Below are positions 24,359 to 32,112 of a DNA stretch of 55,167 nt, one piece after another; position 1 is the first letter of the stretch; each line of letters opens with the position of its first letter. The DNA comes from an uncultured Oscillospiraceae bacterium (lineage in GTDB: Bacteria; Bacillota; Clostridia; Oscillospirales; Ruminococcaceae): the NCBI GenBank assembly GCA_910586535.1, contig CAJUHS010000017.1:1-55167 (forward strand), written 5' to 3'. Made by a program: the position numbers and the translations under genes. Under the pieces are notes generated by a model. It was given only the letters and a program-made list of their open reading frames with translations, was not told the origin of the DNA and did not search any database.

Positions 24359-24837
24359 GCGCATATCCTTTTCCCGCGGCGTACCCATTCGGACAGCAAG
24401 GCGGCTATCAGGCACAGCAGAACAATTATCAGCAGTACGGGAACGCTCAGATGTATCAGCAGCAGTCCCCGCAGGTCATGAACCCCGCTATTGCCGTTAA
24501 TCAGGGGAATATGCAGGACGAACGGATATGGGTACCAAGCGCAGCGGCTGCAGAAGCGTATCCTATTGCGGCTAATGGGTTTGTACGGCTTTGGCACAGC
24601 ACACAGCCTGTATTCTACGAAAAATCCGCGGACGCTGCAGGACGGCCGTTTCCGATGATAGCTTATGAATACAAGCTTATGGGCGCGGAGACCGAACAGC
24701 AGTCCCCGACTGTGGAGATACCGGATTTTGAACCGCGGTTCAAAGCTTTGGAAGAACGTCTGGAGGCTTTGGAAAAGGCCGGTACAAGCAATACAAATAA
24801 CAACGGAAACAGCAAAAAGGAGGATAACAGAAAATGA
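24355..24837 (+). CDS. glutamine/tyrosine-rich phage protein
   Basis: 160 residues; start overlaps the upstream stop. Residues 1-55 are a low-complexity Q/Y/N/G tract. The middle (ERIWVPSAAAAEAYPIAANGFVRLW is the start of the folded part) is beta-rich. The C-terminus is a coiled coil (FKALEERLEALEKA) with a polar tail. It could be a capsid-decorating or assembly protein; no homologous function is recognised. Confidence 0.6.
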   Translation: MSAYPFPAAYPFGQQGGYQAQQNNYQQYGNAQMYQQQSPQVMNPAIAVNQGNMQDERIWVPSAAAAEAYPIAANGFVRLWHSTQPVFYEKSADAAGRPFPMIAYEYKLMGAETEQQSPTVEIPDFEPRFKALEERLEALEKAGTSNTNNNGNSKKEDNRK

Positions 24838-25034
24838 TGAACCCTATGCAAATGATGAATAAATTTCCGCAGTTTATGCAGCAGATGAGGGGAAAAAACC
24901 CTAACCAGATGTTAAACGAGCTGCTTTCTTCCGGAAAGGTAAATCAGGATCAGATCAATCAGGCTCAGAAAATGGCTGATCAAATGGGCGGTCGGCTCAA
25001 TCAGTTTAAATCCATGTTTGGATTTAATAAATAA
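24834..25034 (+). CDS. small methionine/glutamine-rich phage protein
   Basis: 66 residues. Starts MMNPMQMMNKFPQ, all-helical, with LLSSGKVNQDQINQA in the middle. ATG overlaps the upstream stop and follows AAGGAGG. Probably translated with its neighbours; function unknown. Confidence 0.6.
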   Translation: MMNPMQMMNKFPQFMQQMRGKNPNQMLNELLSSGKVNQDQINQAQKMADQMGGRLNQFKSMFGFNK

Positions 25035-25087
25035 GTTAACAAAATCGGCAGCTGCGATTTTGAAATATTTTTTAAAGGAGAATGTTT

Positions 25088-25915
25088 ATGTCTTACGGAA
25101 ATGAAATGTCACCCGCTGATGTTGCGGCAGTTGTAAGGAACAACGACGGCAACGGTAATAACGGGTACGGCGGCTGGGGCGGCGATTGGTCGTCCTGGAT
25201 CATACTGTTCCTTATTTTCGGTATGTTCGGTTGGGGCGGTTTCGGCGGATTTGGCGGCGGCTTCGGAGGTTTCGGAGGCGGCGCCGGTCTTCAGGGAATG
25301 GCAACAAGAGCCGACATTAACGAGGGCTTTGCTCTGAACAACCTCCAGGGCGGCATTAACGCTATTCAGCAGGGCATTTGCGACAGTACATACGCGCTTA
25401 CAAATGCGATTACCAACGGCTTCAACAACACCAACATGGGTATGATGCAGGGCTTTAACGGTGTGGAACGCAGCTTCTGTAATCTTTCCAGCCAGCTTGC
25501 AGACTGCTGCTGCACTACTCAGAGGGCTATTGACAACGTTAATTACAACATGGCTACTAACACCTGCGCTCTCCAGAACACCATGAACAACAACACCCGC
25601 GATATTATCGACAGCCAGAACGCAGGAACAAGGGCTATCCTCGACTATCTGTGTCAGGATAAGATTTCCACGCTTCAGAACGAAAACCAGGCTCTTCGTC
25701 TTGCGGCTTCGCAGTCTAATCAGAACGCGGTGCTTATGGCGGCTATGGACGCTAATAAGGCCGATATTCTCAGACGTACCGGCGCGGAGTGTCCTACGGC
25801 GGCGTACATTGTACAGCCTCCCACACCTGTGACTTTCCCCACTAACTGCTGCGGTCAGGCAACATTCGGCGGCAACGGCTGCGGAAACAACTGCAACGGC
25901 GGCTGCGGTTTCTGA
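25088..25915 (+). CDS. glycine/asparagine/cysteine-rich phage surface-type protein
   Basis: 275 residues from ATG 25088; the ATG at 25082 is only one base from AAAGGAG. A G/N/W-rich start includes a hydrophobic helix (SSWIILFLIFGMFGW) and a GGFGG repeat run. A long helical, Asn-rich middle follows, with heptad-like spacing (residues about 80-215). The end is rich in Cys and Gly (CCGQATFGGNGCG). It resembles abundant uncharacterised proteins of gut phages. The hydrophobic helix plus coiled coil suggests a membrane-inserting or fibre protein. No enzymatic motif. Confidence 0.65.
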   Translation: MSYGNEMSPADVAAVVRNNDGNGNNGYGGWGGDWSSWIILFLIFGMFGWGGFGGFGGGFGGFGGGAGLQGMATRADINEGFALNNLQGGINAIQQGICDSTYALTNAITNGFNNTNMGMMQGFNGVERSFCNLSSQLADCCCTTQRAIDNVNYNMATNTCALQNTMNNNTRDIIDSQNAGTRAILDYLCQDKISTLQNENQALRLAASQSNQNAVLMAAMDANKADILRRTGAECPTAAYIVQPPTPVTFPTNCCGQATFGGNGCGNNCNGGCGF

Positions 25916-25954
25916 GAATAAAGGACAAGCTTCCCCGCTATGGGTGATTTTTCG

Positions 25955-25985
25955 GAGCGGCGGGACACCCTTGCCGCTCTTGATT
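25955..25985 (+). terminator. weak hairpin between two phage genes
   Basis: GAGCGGC (25955-25961) pairs with GCCGCTC (25973-25979); a broken T-rich run follows. Might attenuate transcription into the next genes. Confidence 0.45.
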
Positions 25986-26002
25986 TTTAAGGAGGTATCA
26001 AT

Positions 26003-26398
26003 ATGTCTTGCAAACCTGTTTGCAAATTATGCGATAAGCTTGTTATTTCAAGCGGCGTGACGTTTACAGGCGGTAATGTAGTTATAAACATTCCCGCAGG
26101 CGACTATAGAAACGGCTGCAAATACTGTTTGGTGGTAGCACAGGCTATTCCCACAACTGCTACTATAGCTGCTCCCGTAGTCATTACCATTGGCACGGGC
26201 ACAGAGCAGTACCCTCTTTCAAGGTGCGATTGCTCTCAGGTGACAGCTTGCGGAATCAGAACACGCACACGGTACAGTACGATAGTGTCTACCAACGCTA
26301 CCGGCGGTACATTTAAAATGCTCGGACGTCCCTGCTGTTCGCCCAACAATTCACTGAGCAGCATTAACGGGACTGCTCCCGCAGCACCAACTACTTAA
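26003..26398 (+). CDS. cysteine-rich small beta protein of the phage cassette
   Basis: 131 residues after AAGGAGG. Five Cys lie in the first 45 residues and four more near RCDCSQVTAC and GRPCCSP. Otherwise short beta strands (VVINIPAGDY, PVVITIGTG). It looks like a small structural or decoration protein; no function recognised. Confidence 0.6.
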   Translation: MSCKPVCKLCDKLVISSGVTFTGGNVVINIPAGDYRNGCKYCLVVAQAIPTTATIAAPVVITIGTGTEQYPLSRCDCSQVTACGIRTRTRYSTIVSTNATGGTFKMLGRPCCSPNNSLSSINGTAPAAPTT

Positions 26399-26413
26399 GG
26401 AGGATAAAACGCT

Positions 26414-26824
26414 ATGGAAGCAAGAACATCAAAAAGAGGCAAGGAGCTGCTTTGCCATGAGATCGAAAGAATCGTAAGCGAGGGTGACCTTAACAGGGAA
26501 CGTCTGGAGCTGCTCCACAAGCTGACCGATACGCTTAAAAATTTCTACAAGATAGAAATGGCGGAGGAGTACGGCGAAGAAGGCTACAGCCACGACGGAA
26601 GCTATGACCGTGACAGACGTTACAGCCATGACGGCGGGTCTTACGGCGGAAGCTATGAGGGCAGCCCCTCCGGCAGACGGAGACATTACGTTCGCGGACA
26701 CTACAGCTATGACGACGGCAAAGGCGATTTTGGAGGCAAGCTTGAAGAGCTTATGCGCGACGCGCCCACAGAGAAAGACCGCGAGGCTATTCGCAGGTGC
26801 ATGAATCTTATGCAGGATATGTAA
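26414..26824 (+). CDS. tyrosine/glycine-rich linker protein with helical ends
   Basis: 136 residues after AAGGAGG. A helical N-terminus (residues 1-50), a central repeat-like tract with SHDGSYDRDRRYSHDGGSYGG, then RRHYVRGHYSYDDG and a final helix (LMRDAPTEKDREAIRRC). The two ordered ends joined by a flexible S/Y/G/D linker suggest a bridging structural protein. Last gene of the cassette, followed by a strong terminator. Confidence 0.6.
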   Translation: MEARTSKRGKELLCHEIERIVSEGDLNRERLELLHKLTDTLKNFYKIEMAEEYGEEGYSHDGSYDRDRRYSHDGGSYGGSYEGSPSGRRRHYVRGHYSYDDGKGDFGGKLEELMRDAPTEKDREAIRRCMNLMQDM

Positions 26825-26827
26825 ACC

Positions 26828-26862
26828 AAAGCGGCGAAGTTGACAGCTTCGCCGCTTTTTCT
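26828..26862 (+). terminator. intrinsic terminator closing the phage cassette
   Basis: Twelve-bp perfect stem (AAAGCGGCGAAG with CTTCGCCGCTTT), 7-base loop, T run. Confidence 0.92.
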
Positions 26863-26890
26863 TGACAATTTTAAATTTTTGATTTACAAT
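26862..26890 (+). promoter_or_regulatory. promoter of the two small genes at 26914-27368
   Basis: TTGACA (26862-26867), 17-bp spacer, TACAAT (26885-26890). Confidence 0.8.
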
Positions 26891-26913
26891 AATACTATAA
26901 GGAGGTAAGACCT

Positions 26914-27141
26914 ATGAAAAATTCAGAAATAAACATTACTCCAAGAAAAGCGTATGCCGATTTGGCATTGGCTGTTGATACCGAGTTTGCAAGACATTTT
27001 TCAATTGGAGTATCCGCGGCTCATGATCCCGAAAAATACACTACCTATACAGCTGAAAAAATGAAAAGTTTTATTTGCTCTTATATTGATAAAAAAGCTC
27101 AAATGCAGAATGAGATCATTCATGAATTATATAAGAGGTGA
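26914..27141 (+). CDS. small helical hypothetical protein
   Basis: 75 residues, AAGGAGG before the ATG. Helical with TPRKAYADLALAVDTEFAR and a polar end. Ends five bases before the next ATG. No family recognised. Confidence 0.55.
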   Translation: MKNSEINITPRKAYADLALAVDTEFARHFSIGVSAAHDPEKYTTYTAEKMKSFICSYIDKKAQMQNEIIHELYKR

Positions 27142-27146
27142 ACATA

Positions 27147-27368
27147 ATGCCGAAACCAAATCAGATAAAAAATATACTACTACTACACGAAAGAGTTTTT
27201 AGTGCACAGCTTGAATGTCTTGAAAATATTTCTAGAAACACTTCAACGGCCGAAGATGTCAAGGCTGTCATAAAATTATCAAAATTTATCAAGGAAAGCT
27301 TTGATACATTCAATGATTGGCTTTTTACTGTCAGCAACAGTGAAACACAAGAACCACCATCAAAATAA
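27147..27368 (+). CDS. small helical hypothetical protein
   Basis: 73 residues from ATG 27147, seven bases after AGAGGTG. Two long helices (about 5-30 and 35-65). Partner of the preceding gene. Function unknown. Confidence 0.55.
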   Translation: MPKPNQIKNILLLHERVFSAQLECLENISRNTSTAEDVKAVIKLSKFIKESFDTFNDWLFTVSNSETQEPPSK

Positions 27369-27396
27369 CATTTAATTGGTTTGGCGACTATAGTAG

Positions 27397-27437
27397 AAAT
27401 TTTCCTCTTGCTTCGGTTAAGAAGTAGGAGGAATTTT
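27397..27437. terminator. bidirectional terminator between converging genes
   Basis: TTCCTC and CTTC on the left pair with GAAG and GAGGAA on the right, with A/T tracts on both sides. It can serve the plus-strand pair and the minus-strand lipoprotein. Confidence 0.7.
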
Positions 27438-27440
27438 TAC

Positions 27441-28055
27441 TTATTCATTAAATCCTCCTACAAATAAAATATGTACGGTATCACTATATTCGTCTTTATA
27501 TTGATTATATATTGCATATAAATTAATTATATATTTTGCTTCTTCTGCATCTTCACTATCAGTCCATATATTATTATAAGAATCCCAAACATAACCACTA
27601 TTTTCTTCAGAAATATTGGGGTCTCCAAGAATATCTGCGTATTTAAGTGCAAAATCTAAAAATACAGTATATGCAGGTGTAGAAAGTACGTCGGTGCCAC
27701 TATAATTTACATCAATACTATACTCCATAGAATACAAAGAATTATTTTGAAATCGATATGTTATAATCGCATCATAATCGCCAAATTTAGTAGTTGTTTC
27801 TGAATAAATTGTTTTACGCGTATAATTCTCTGTAACATGTGTAGCATATGGATCTGTATTGGTTAAGAAATTCAATGTTTCAGCAGCAATTACTTCCTCT
27901 TCAGTCATTCCAAACGAAACGCCACGTTCATTTAATGCTGACTCAACAAACCTTGTAACTGGCGAATTGTTTTTTATTTCTTCATTTTTACTACAAGACA
28001 CTAAAAGCCAACAACTTAATATTAACGTAATAACTATTTTTATTTTTATTTTCAT
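27441..28055 (-). CDS. putative lipoprotein
   Basis: 204 residues. The N-terminus is a lipoprotein signal: basic start (MKIKIKI), hydrophobic helix and lipobox LVSC with Cys at residue 21. The mature part is acidic and has VSFGMTEEEVIAAE, reminiscent of SmpA/OmlA-like small folds, and a long Tyr-rich C-terminal half. Displayed on the outer face of the membrane. It lies directly downstream of the XRE gene, 16 bases away, so both are probably one operon; this fits a prophage-encoded lysogenic conversion or superinfection-exclusion lipoprotein, which is an inference. Confidence 0.75.
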   Translation of the reverse strand: MKIKIKIVITLILSCWLLVSCSKNEEIKNNSPVTRFVESALNERGVSFGMTEEEVIAAETLNFLTNTDPYATHVTENYTRKTIYSETTTKFGDYDAIITYRFQNNSLYSMEYSIDVNYSGTDVLSTPAYTVFLDFALKYADILGDPNISEENSGYVWDSYNNIWTDSEDAEEAKYIINLYAIYNQYKDEYSDTVHILFVGGFNE

Positions 28056-28071
28056 TTTCTATTCCTCCAGT

Positions 28072-28305
28072 TTATAAATTATGAGAATCTGGATTATTCG
28101 TTCTGCCGAGCAGGTAGTCAACGGAACAGTCCAGACGATCAGCAATTTTAATAAGTGCTTCAACTCTTGGGTAGTAACCTTCTGTTTGCATTGTATAAAT
28201 TGCATTTTTATTTAACTCACAGTCTATCAATAATTTACTTATTGATAGACCTTGCTTTTTAGCAGTTCTTTTAATTAAATCAGCCGTTAATTGTGATTTG
28301 TTCAC
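28072..28305 (-). CDS. XRE-family repressor divergent from the structured RNA
   Basis: 77 residues from GTG 28305 after AGGAGTGA. Helix-turn-helix around KKQGLSISKLLIDCELNKN and the family end RLDCSVDYLLGRT. It faces a strong plus-strand promoter whose -35 lies at the edge of an 11-bp inverted repeat, so it is a good candidate repressor for that promoter. Likely prophage regulator. Confidence 0.85.
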   Translation of the reverse strand: MNKSQLTADLIKRTAKKQGLSISKLLIDCELNKNAIYTMQTEGYYPRVEALIKIADRLDCSVDYLLGRTNNPDSHNL

Positions 28306-28348
28306 AAAATATCACTCCTAATATTGTATAAACATACGATTTCCAAAA

Positions 28349-28393
28349 TTCTTTAGAAATTGTATTGACTTTCTAAAGAACTTGGGATAAAAT
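28349..28393 (+). promoter_or_regulatory. strong promoter with an 11-bp operator palindrome
   Basis: TTGACT (28365-28370), 17-bp spacer, TAAAAT (28388-28393). TTCTTTAGAAA (28349-28359) and TTTCTAAAGAA (28370-28380) are perfect inverted repeats that bracket the -35. Expected start of transcription is near 28400, with no gene for 1.2 kb downstream on this strand. Confidence 0.8.
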
Positions 28394-28399
28394 ATATAC

Positions 28400-29071
28400 A
28401 ACGCAATAACATTTGACAGATACAAAATAAAACTTTTCCCTAAAAATGCTAAATATGTAAAAGCATGGGAGTTTATGTGGTATTTTGTTTTTGTGGCGAT
28501 TACAAGTATAACACATTAAAGAGTATCTGTCAATGCTATAGCGTTATTTGCAGGGATATTTGCTAAACAAATTATTCCGCAAATATTTTTATAGGCGTTT
28601 TATAACATTTGTTATAAAAGCAAGCCGAGCGGGATTGCGGCATAATATTTCCGCAGCGACTGTAAACGAGACCCCGGCTAAATATTTACAGAGCGGTGAA
28701 CGACCGGATAACACCGACTAAAGAAAAAGACCGACCAAAGAGGATAACAGCCGTGTATGCGCCTCGACGGCTCTAAAAGTTACAGGCAGGTCTGAGAGAG
28801 CCGCCGCAAAATTCTCCTCGCGGCATGATTTCCCCGATCCGTCGGGGGACAAATACAAGGACACCGACGCTCGCCGATGTCCTTGTATTTGGCGTGCGTG
28901 TCGCAGCCGTCAAAGGATACTTGATCCCGTTTCGGCATTCCGGAGCGGGGTCGGGATATTTTAATTATTGTCGTAAGTTTGTCGTAAATGGATATTTGTA
29001 AGAATTTGTTAGCTTTTGAAACTAAAAAGCAAACTCCGCAAATCCAGTCTACAAAAGGATTTGCGGAGTTT
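28400..29071 (+). ncRNA. candidate large ornate structured RNA (ROOL/GOLLD-like by context)
   Basis: About 670 nt without a credible gene, between a strong promoter and a strong terminator. Stems visible by eye: GCAATAAC plus TTGACAGATAC (28403-28423) with GTATCTGTCAA plus GTTATTTGC (28523-28551), enclosing a small hairpin 28446-28466; 28556-28563 with 28579-28586; 28598-28607 with 28610-28619; 28623-28627 with 28675-28679 interleaved with 28661-28666/28685-28690 (a possible pseudoknot); 28728-28732 with 28789-28793 enclosing 28749-28754/28767-28772; 28832-28837 with 28842-28847; a 14-bp perfect stem 28850-28863/28878-28891; 28924-28929 with 28952-28957. GC content rises sharply in 28621-28960. 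A prophage setting next to a tRNA is where ROOL and GOLLD RNAs are known to occur. I cannot confirm the class from memory of their consensus. Confidence 0.6.
29031..29071. terminator. bidirectional terminator shared by the structured RNA and tRNA-Leu
   Basis: Fifteen-bp perfect stem (AAACTCCGCAAATCC with GGATTTGCGGAGTTT) and an 11-base loop. ATTTTG follows on the plus strand and GCTTTTTAG on the minus strand. Confidence 0.88.
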
Positions 29072-29077
29072 ATTTTG

Positions 29078-29164
29078 TGGTGCAGGTGAAGGGACTTGAA
29101 CCCACACGGTATTACTACCACTAGAACCTGAATCTAGCGCGTCTGCCTATTCCGCCACACCTGC
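29078..29164 (-). tRNA. tRNA-Leu (anticodon CAG)
   Basis: Acceptor GCAGGTG pairs with CACCTGC; D-arm TGGCGGAATAGGCAGAC; anticodon stem CTAGA/TCTAG around loop TTCAGGT gives CAG; long variable arm; T-arm GGGTTCAAGTCCC; encoded CCA. Class II (leucine) architecture. Followed by a terminator on the minus strand. Confidence 0.92.
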
Positions 29165-29245
29165 GTATTTATTTAATTTGAATTGCATTACTCAAATGCT
29201 AAGTGAATTCTCATAGAGATATGAAATAATTTTCAAACATCAAAA

Positions 29246-29437
29246 TTATTTGTTACCTTTTATTACTTTCGTTTGAACGATAGTACCTGTAGAAGGATAT
29301 CGAACAGCACTTTCTTTTATTTCAGCAGTATTTATTTTTAAAACTTCGAGGCCACTTGAAGTTTTTTCAGCACTAAGTTTATCTCCTGGTTGTTTAAGTA
29401 TTCCATCATTTCCGAAAGGAATCAATTTATCACTCAT
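29246..29437 (-). CDS. small hypothetical protein between tRNA-Leu and its partial copy
   Basis: 63 residues after GGGAGATTAAAT. Starts MSDKLIPFGNDGILKQPG and ends basic (KVIKGNK). No membrane helix. It lies exactly between the intact tRNA-Leu and the tRNA-Leu fragment. Family not recognised. Confidence 0.6.
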   Translation of the reverse strand: MSDKLIPFGNDGILKQPGDKLSAEKTSSGLEVLKINTAEIKESAVRYPSTGTIVQTKVIKGNK

Positions 29438-29491
29438 ATATTTAATCTCCCAACGTTTAGTTTTAAATAAACTTACTGTCGTGACGCGACC

Positions 29492-29527
29492 CGAATCTAG
29501 CGCACCTGCCTATTACGCCACACCTGC
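29492..29527 (-). repeat. 5' fragment of tRNA-Leu, partial duplicate
   Basis: On the minus strand the 36 bases from 29527 repeat the acceptor 5' strand, D-arm and 5' anticodon stem of the tRNA at 29164, with about four mismatches (GCAGGTGTGGCGTAATAGGC at the start). No 3' half follows, so it cannot be a tRNA. Confidence 0.75.
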
Positions 29528-29620
29528 ATAAATTTTCTGCAATTTTTGTATAATACTAAAATATTATATCACAATAATTTTTAATTGTCAAGTACTTTTT
29601 TATAAAAATCAGCAAATCTA

Positions 29621-29648
29621 TTGAAATTTTACGACGGCGTACTATAAT
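29621..29648 (+). promoter_or_regulatory. promoter of the 55-residue gene
   Basis: TTGAAA (29621-29626), 16-bp spacer, TATAAT (29643-29648), 30 bp before the GTG start. Confidence 0.65.
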
Positions 29649-29678
29649 ATATATTAAAAAATTTGGAAGGAGTACGTT

Positions 29679-29846
29679 GTGAATGTAGACAATTTTAAAA
29701 AGCATATACGCAGAGTAATATTAGATCGCGGTAAAGTCGGTTCAAAGCAGCGTTTCGCCGTTTATGCTCGGGATAATGAAAAACGAGGTGCTGTAAGAGC
29801 TGCCCGACAAATGATTTCATTGCAACTTAGAAATGAGAGGGTTTAA
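29679..29846 (+). CDS. 55-residue basic hypothetical protein
   Basis: GTG start after GGAAGGAG, own promoter upstream. Very basic (KKHIRRVILDRGKVGSKQRF), with RDNEKRGAVRAARQM in a helix, so it could bind nucleic acid. Likely a phage gene. Confidence 0.55.
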   Translation: MNVDNFKKHIRRVILDRGKVGSKQRFAVYARDNEKRGAVRAARQMISLQLRNERV

Positions 29847-30437
29847 ACTATATGGCAAACAAAGCCTGTTTCCGCGCTTCGTAAAAGCCGGCGGTATACA
29901 TTGATTATCCGGTTTTCGAAGTCAAGGTCGGTTTTAGTCGGTCCGCAGAGTTCGGAAATCCTAAATGAACTTGGCAGTAGGAAGGCAAGTGATGTTTTCT
30001 TTCATGGCGCCGGGTAATAGCCACGCCTTAACTTTCTGTAAAACCTGTCTCTCCGAAAATTGATAGTTTTCAAAATGCGAACTACGGTTCTATTTTTCTC
30101 AGTGGATGATTCTTTGGCACAAGCTCCTTTATACCTGCAATTTTAAGCTGTACTCTTTTTATCCCTTTTTAGTGTTTTCTCGCTCTGCTTAATTATATAA
30201 TATTTTTATTTTTATCGAAAAAGCCGATCTTTTTAAAAGGTCGGCTTAGACTTTATAATATATGTTCATCTATTCCATTAGACATATGCAACTATTATTT
30301 TCATGTCCAATCTTTTTGCAAAAGCATTGCCAGCATATTAGTTCGCCATTATACTTAAATTATGGGAACAAACTTCCCGCCAAAAACTTTTTATGAAATT
30401 GTATGGGAAGAATTTATTTTTTGAAAGGAAGTATTTT
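29847..30437. other. gene-free stretch before the tail-fibre gene
   Basis: No gene with a ribosome site. A plus-strand frame near 29890-30016 reads SEILNELGSRKASDVFF before a stop and may be a decayed coding piece. A hairpin lies at 30221-30247. The rest is AT-rich with no pattern I can name. Confidence 0.5.
30221..30247. terminator. hairpin, possible bidirectional terminator
   Basis: AAGCCGAYCTTTT pairs with AAAAGGTCGGCTT. Related in sequence to the hairpin at 13686-13712. Confidence 0.55.
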
Positions 30438-32093
30438 ATGAAATTCAAAGTTTTAGGCAAAAGCTTGATTCTGACAGACTACTCGCACAAAATAATCGAA
30501 GGTGAAAACTCATTTGACACGGTTGAAATTTCCGTTCCGCGTTATTACAATGACCGCGACATATCAAAGCTTTGCTTTCGTTTTTCCGAAACTTCTGATG
30601 GCAGTGAAAAATCCGCGGTACAGATACTCCGTCATGAAAAATGTGATGAAAAGTATATATATCTTAAAGGTACAATAACATCGGACTTTTCATCAATTAC
30701 GGGAAAAGTTACCTTTATTCTGACAGGCATAAACGATGAAAACGTTGTAGCTAAATTTCAGAGCGATCCTTTCACGGTAAGCGATGATATTAGTCTTGAT
30801 TCTCTGCCAAATAAAATAACCGCAGAGCAAATTTACGATCGAACTCATCTTGAGGCAGAGAAAGCTATCGAAGCTGCCGAACGTGCAGAAAAAGCTTCTC
30901 AAACCCCGGCCCCTGCCGAGATATATCCTGCCACAGAAGAAAAATTAGGCGGTGTTAAAGTTGATGGACAAACTATTACCGCAAGCGAAGACGGTACTAT
31001 TTCCGCTTCAACGGTAATTATGAAAACATCCGACCTTTCTGTGCAAGTTGCTCACCCCAATAACTTTCTTATTTATGATAATGCCGGACTTCCTTCAGTT
31101 ATGGTAGCCGTGCCAAAATTTTACCTTGATGAGGTTATTAACGGTGCAAGTCACACTATTCACCCTGCTTTTGTCATCAATGGAATCGAACAAGATGTTG
31201 TTTACATCTCAAAATATCTAAATGTTATTGAAAACGGCAGAGCATACAGTCTTCCTATGAAAGATCCTGCCGTAAATGTTAATTTCGACCAGGCATGGAA
31301 TTATTGCAAAGCCAAAGGCGCAGGCTGGCATTTGATAACTAACGCTGAATGGTCAGCTATTTCACTCTGGTGCATAAAAAATGGAACATTGCCTAAAGGA
31401 AACAATAATTACGGATGTGATTTTTCAGAAGTCAATATACCTTCAAAATCAATTACTGCGAATTATGACAAAAACGGCAAAACAGCACGAACACTTACAG
31501 GAAGCGGACGTGAAAGCTGGTACCATGATGGCACATTTGCCGGAATCTCAGATATGAACGGAAACATTTGGGAGTGGATCAGTGGTATGAGACTTGATGA
31601 CGGCGAAATACAAATACTTGCCAACAATGATGCTGCTGATTGGAATAACTCATGTTCGGCCGACAGTGTTGCTTGGAAAGCGATTATGCCTGACGGATCG
31701 CTTGTTGTTCCGGGTACTTTAGGGACATTAAAATGGGATTACATAACAACAGGCTCAGCAAATGTAACAAACAGTTTTCATCTTAACACCGTTTTAGAGC
31801 ATCCTCAAATGACCGATAATTTATTCGGAAGCAAAAAGTTCGGCTCACTAACCGCCAAAAGCGGCGTTAATATTCCTGAGATTTTATACGCGCTTGCATT
31901 ATTTCCTTCAAGCAATAATGAATACGGAGGAGGTAACTTCTGGTTTAAAAATAATGAAGAGCGAATACCAATTCGCGGAGGAAGCTGGGCTACTGCCTCA
32001 AATGCCGGAGTATTCGGACTGTACCTTAATTCTTTAAGAACAAATTCAACAAATGACTTCGGTTTTCGTTGTGCCTACTGCGGAAACATTTAG
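30438..32093 (+). CDS. tail-fibre-like protein with C-terminal lectin/FGE-fold variable domain; candidate DGR target
   Basis: 551 residues from ATG 30438 after GAAAGGAAG; the frame from 30393 lacks a ribosome site. Residues about 1-135 resemble a BppU-type phage baseplate/fibre N-terminus (ILTDYSHKIIEGENSFDTV, ITGKVTFILTG). A helical linker (EAEKAIEAAERAEKA) and a short collar-like repeat (ATEEKLGGVKVDG) follow. The last 350 residues are a formylglycine-enzyme/C-type-lectin fold (WHLITNAEW, ISDMNGNIWEW) ending RIPIRGGSW, then SNAGVFGLYLNSLRTN and DFGFRCAY. That last stretch is the typical variable region of diversity-generating retroelement targets. No reverse transcriptase or template repeat is seen in the window. 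It would bind a host surface ligand. Confidence 0.82.
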   Translation: MKFKVLGKSLILTDYSHKIIEGENSFDTVEISVPRYYNDRDISKLCFRFSETSDGSEKSAVQILRHEKCDEKYIYLKGTITSDFSSITGKVTFILTGINDENVVAKFQSDPFTVSDDISLDSLPNKITAEQIYDRTHLEAEKAIEAAERAEKASQTPAPAEIYPATEEKLGGVKVDGQTITASEDGTISASTVIMKTSDLSVQVAHPNNFLIYDNAGLPSVMVAVPKFYLDEVINGASHTIHPAFVINGIEQDVVYISKYLNVIENGRAYSLPMKDPAVNVNFDQAWNYCKAKGAGWHLITNAEWSAISLWCIKNGTLPKGNNNYGCDFSEVNIPSKSITANYDKNGKTARTLTGSGRESWYHDGTFAGISDMNGNIWEWISGMRLDDGEIQILANNDAADWNNSCSADSVAWKAIMPDGSLVVPGTLGTLKWDYITTGSANVTNSFHLNTVLEHPQMTDNLFGSKKFGSLTAKSGVNIPEILYALALFPSSNNEYGGGNFWFKNNEERIPIRGGSWATASNAGVFGLYLNSLRTNSTNDFGFRCAYCGNI

Positions 32094-32112
32094 TACATAT
32101 AGTACATATTCA

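Noticed and set aside
28403..28551. TTGACAGATAC inverted pair as the ends of a small transposon
   Set aside because: The match does not extend inward, no target duplication is seen, and the pairing is better explained as the closing stem of the structured RNA, though a MITE is not fully excluded.
28780..29121. 113-codon minus-strand frame over the structured RNA
   Set aside because: It runs through tRNA-Leu, the terminator and the 14-bp RNA stem; no ribosome site.
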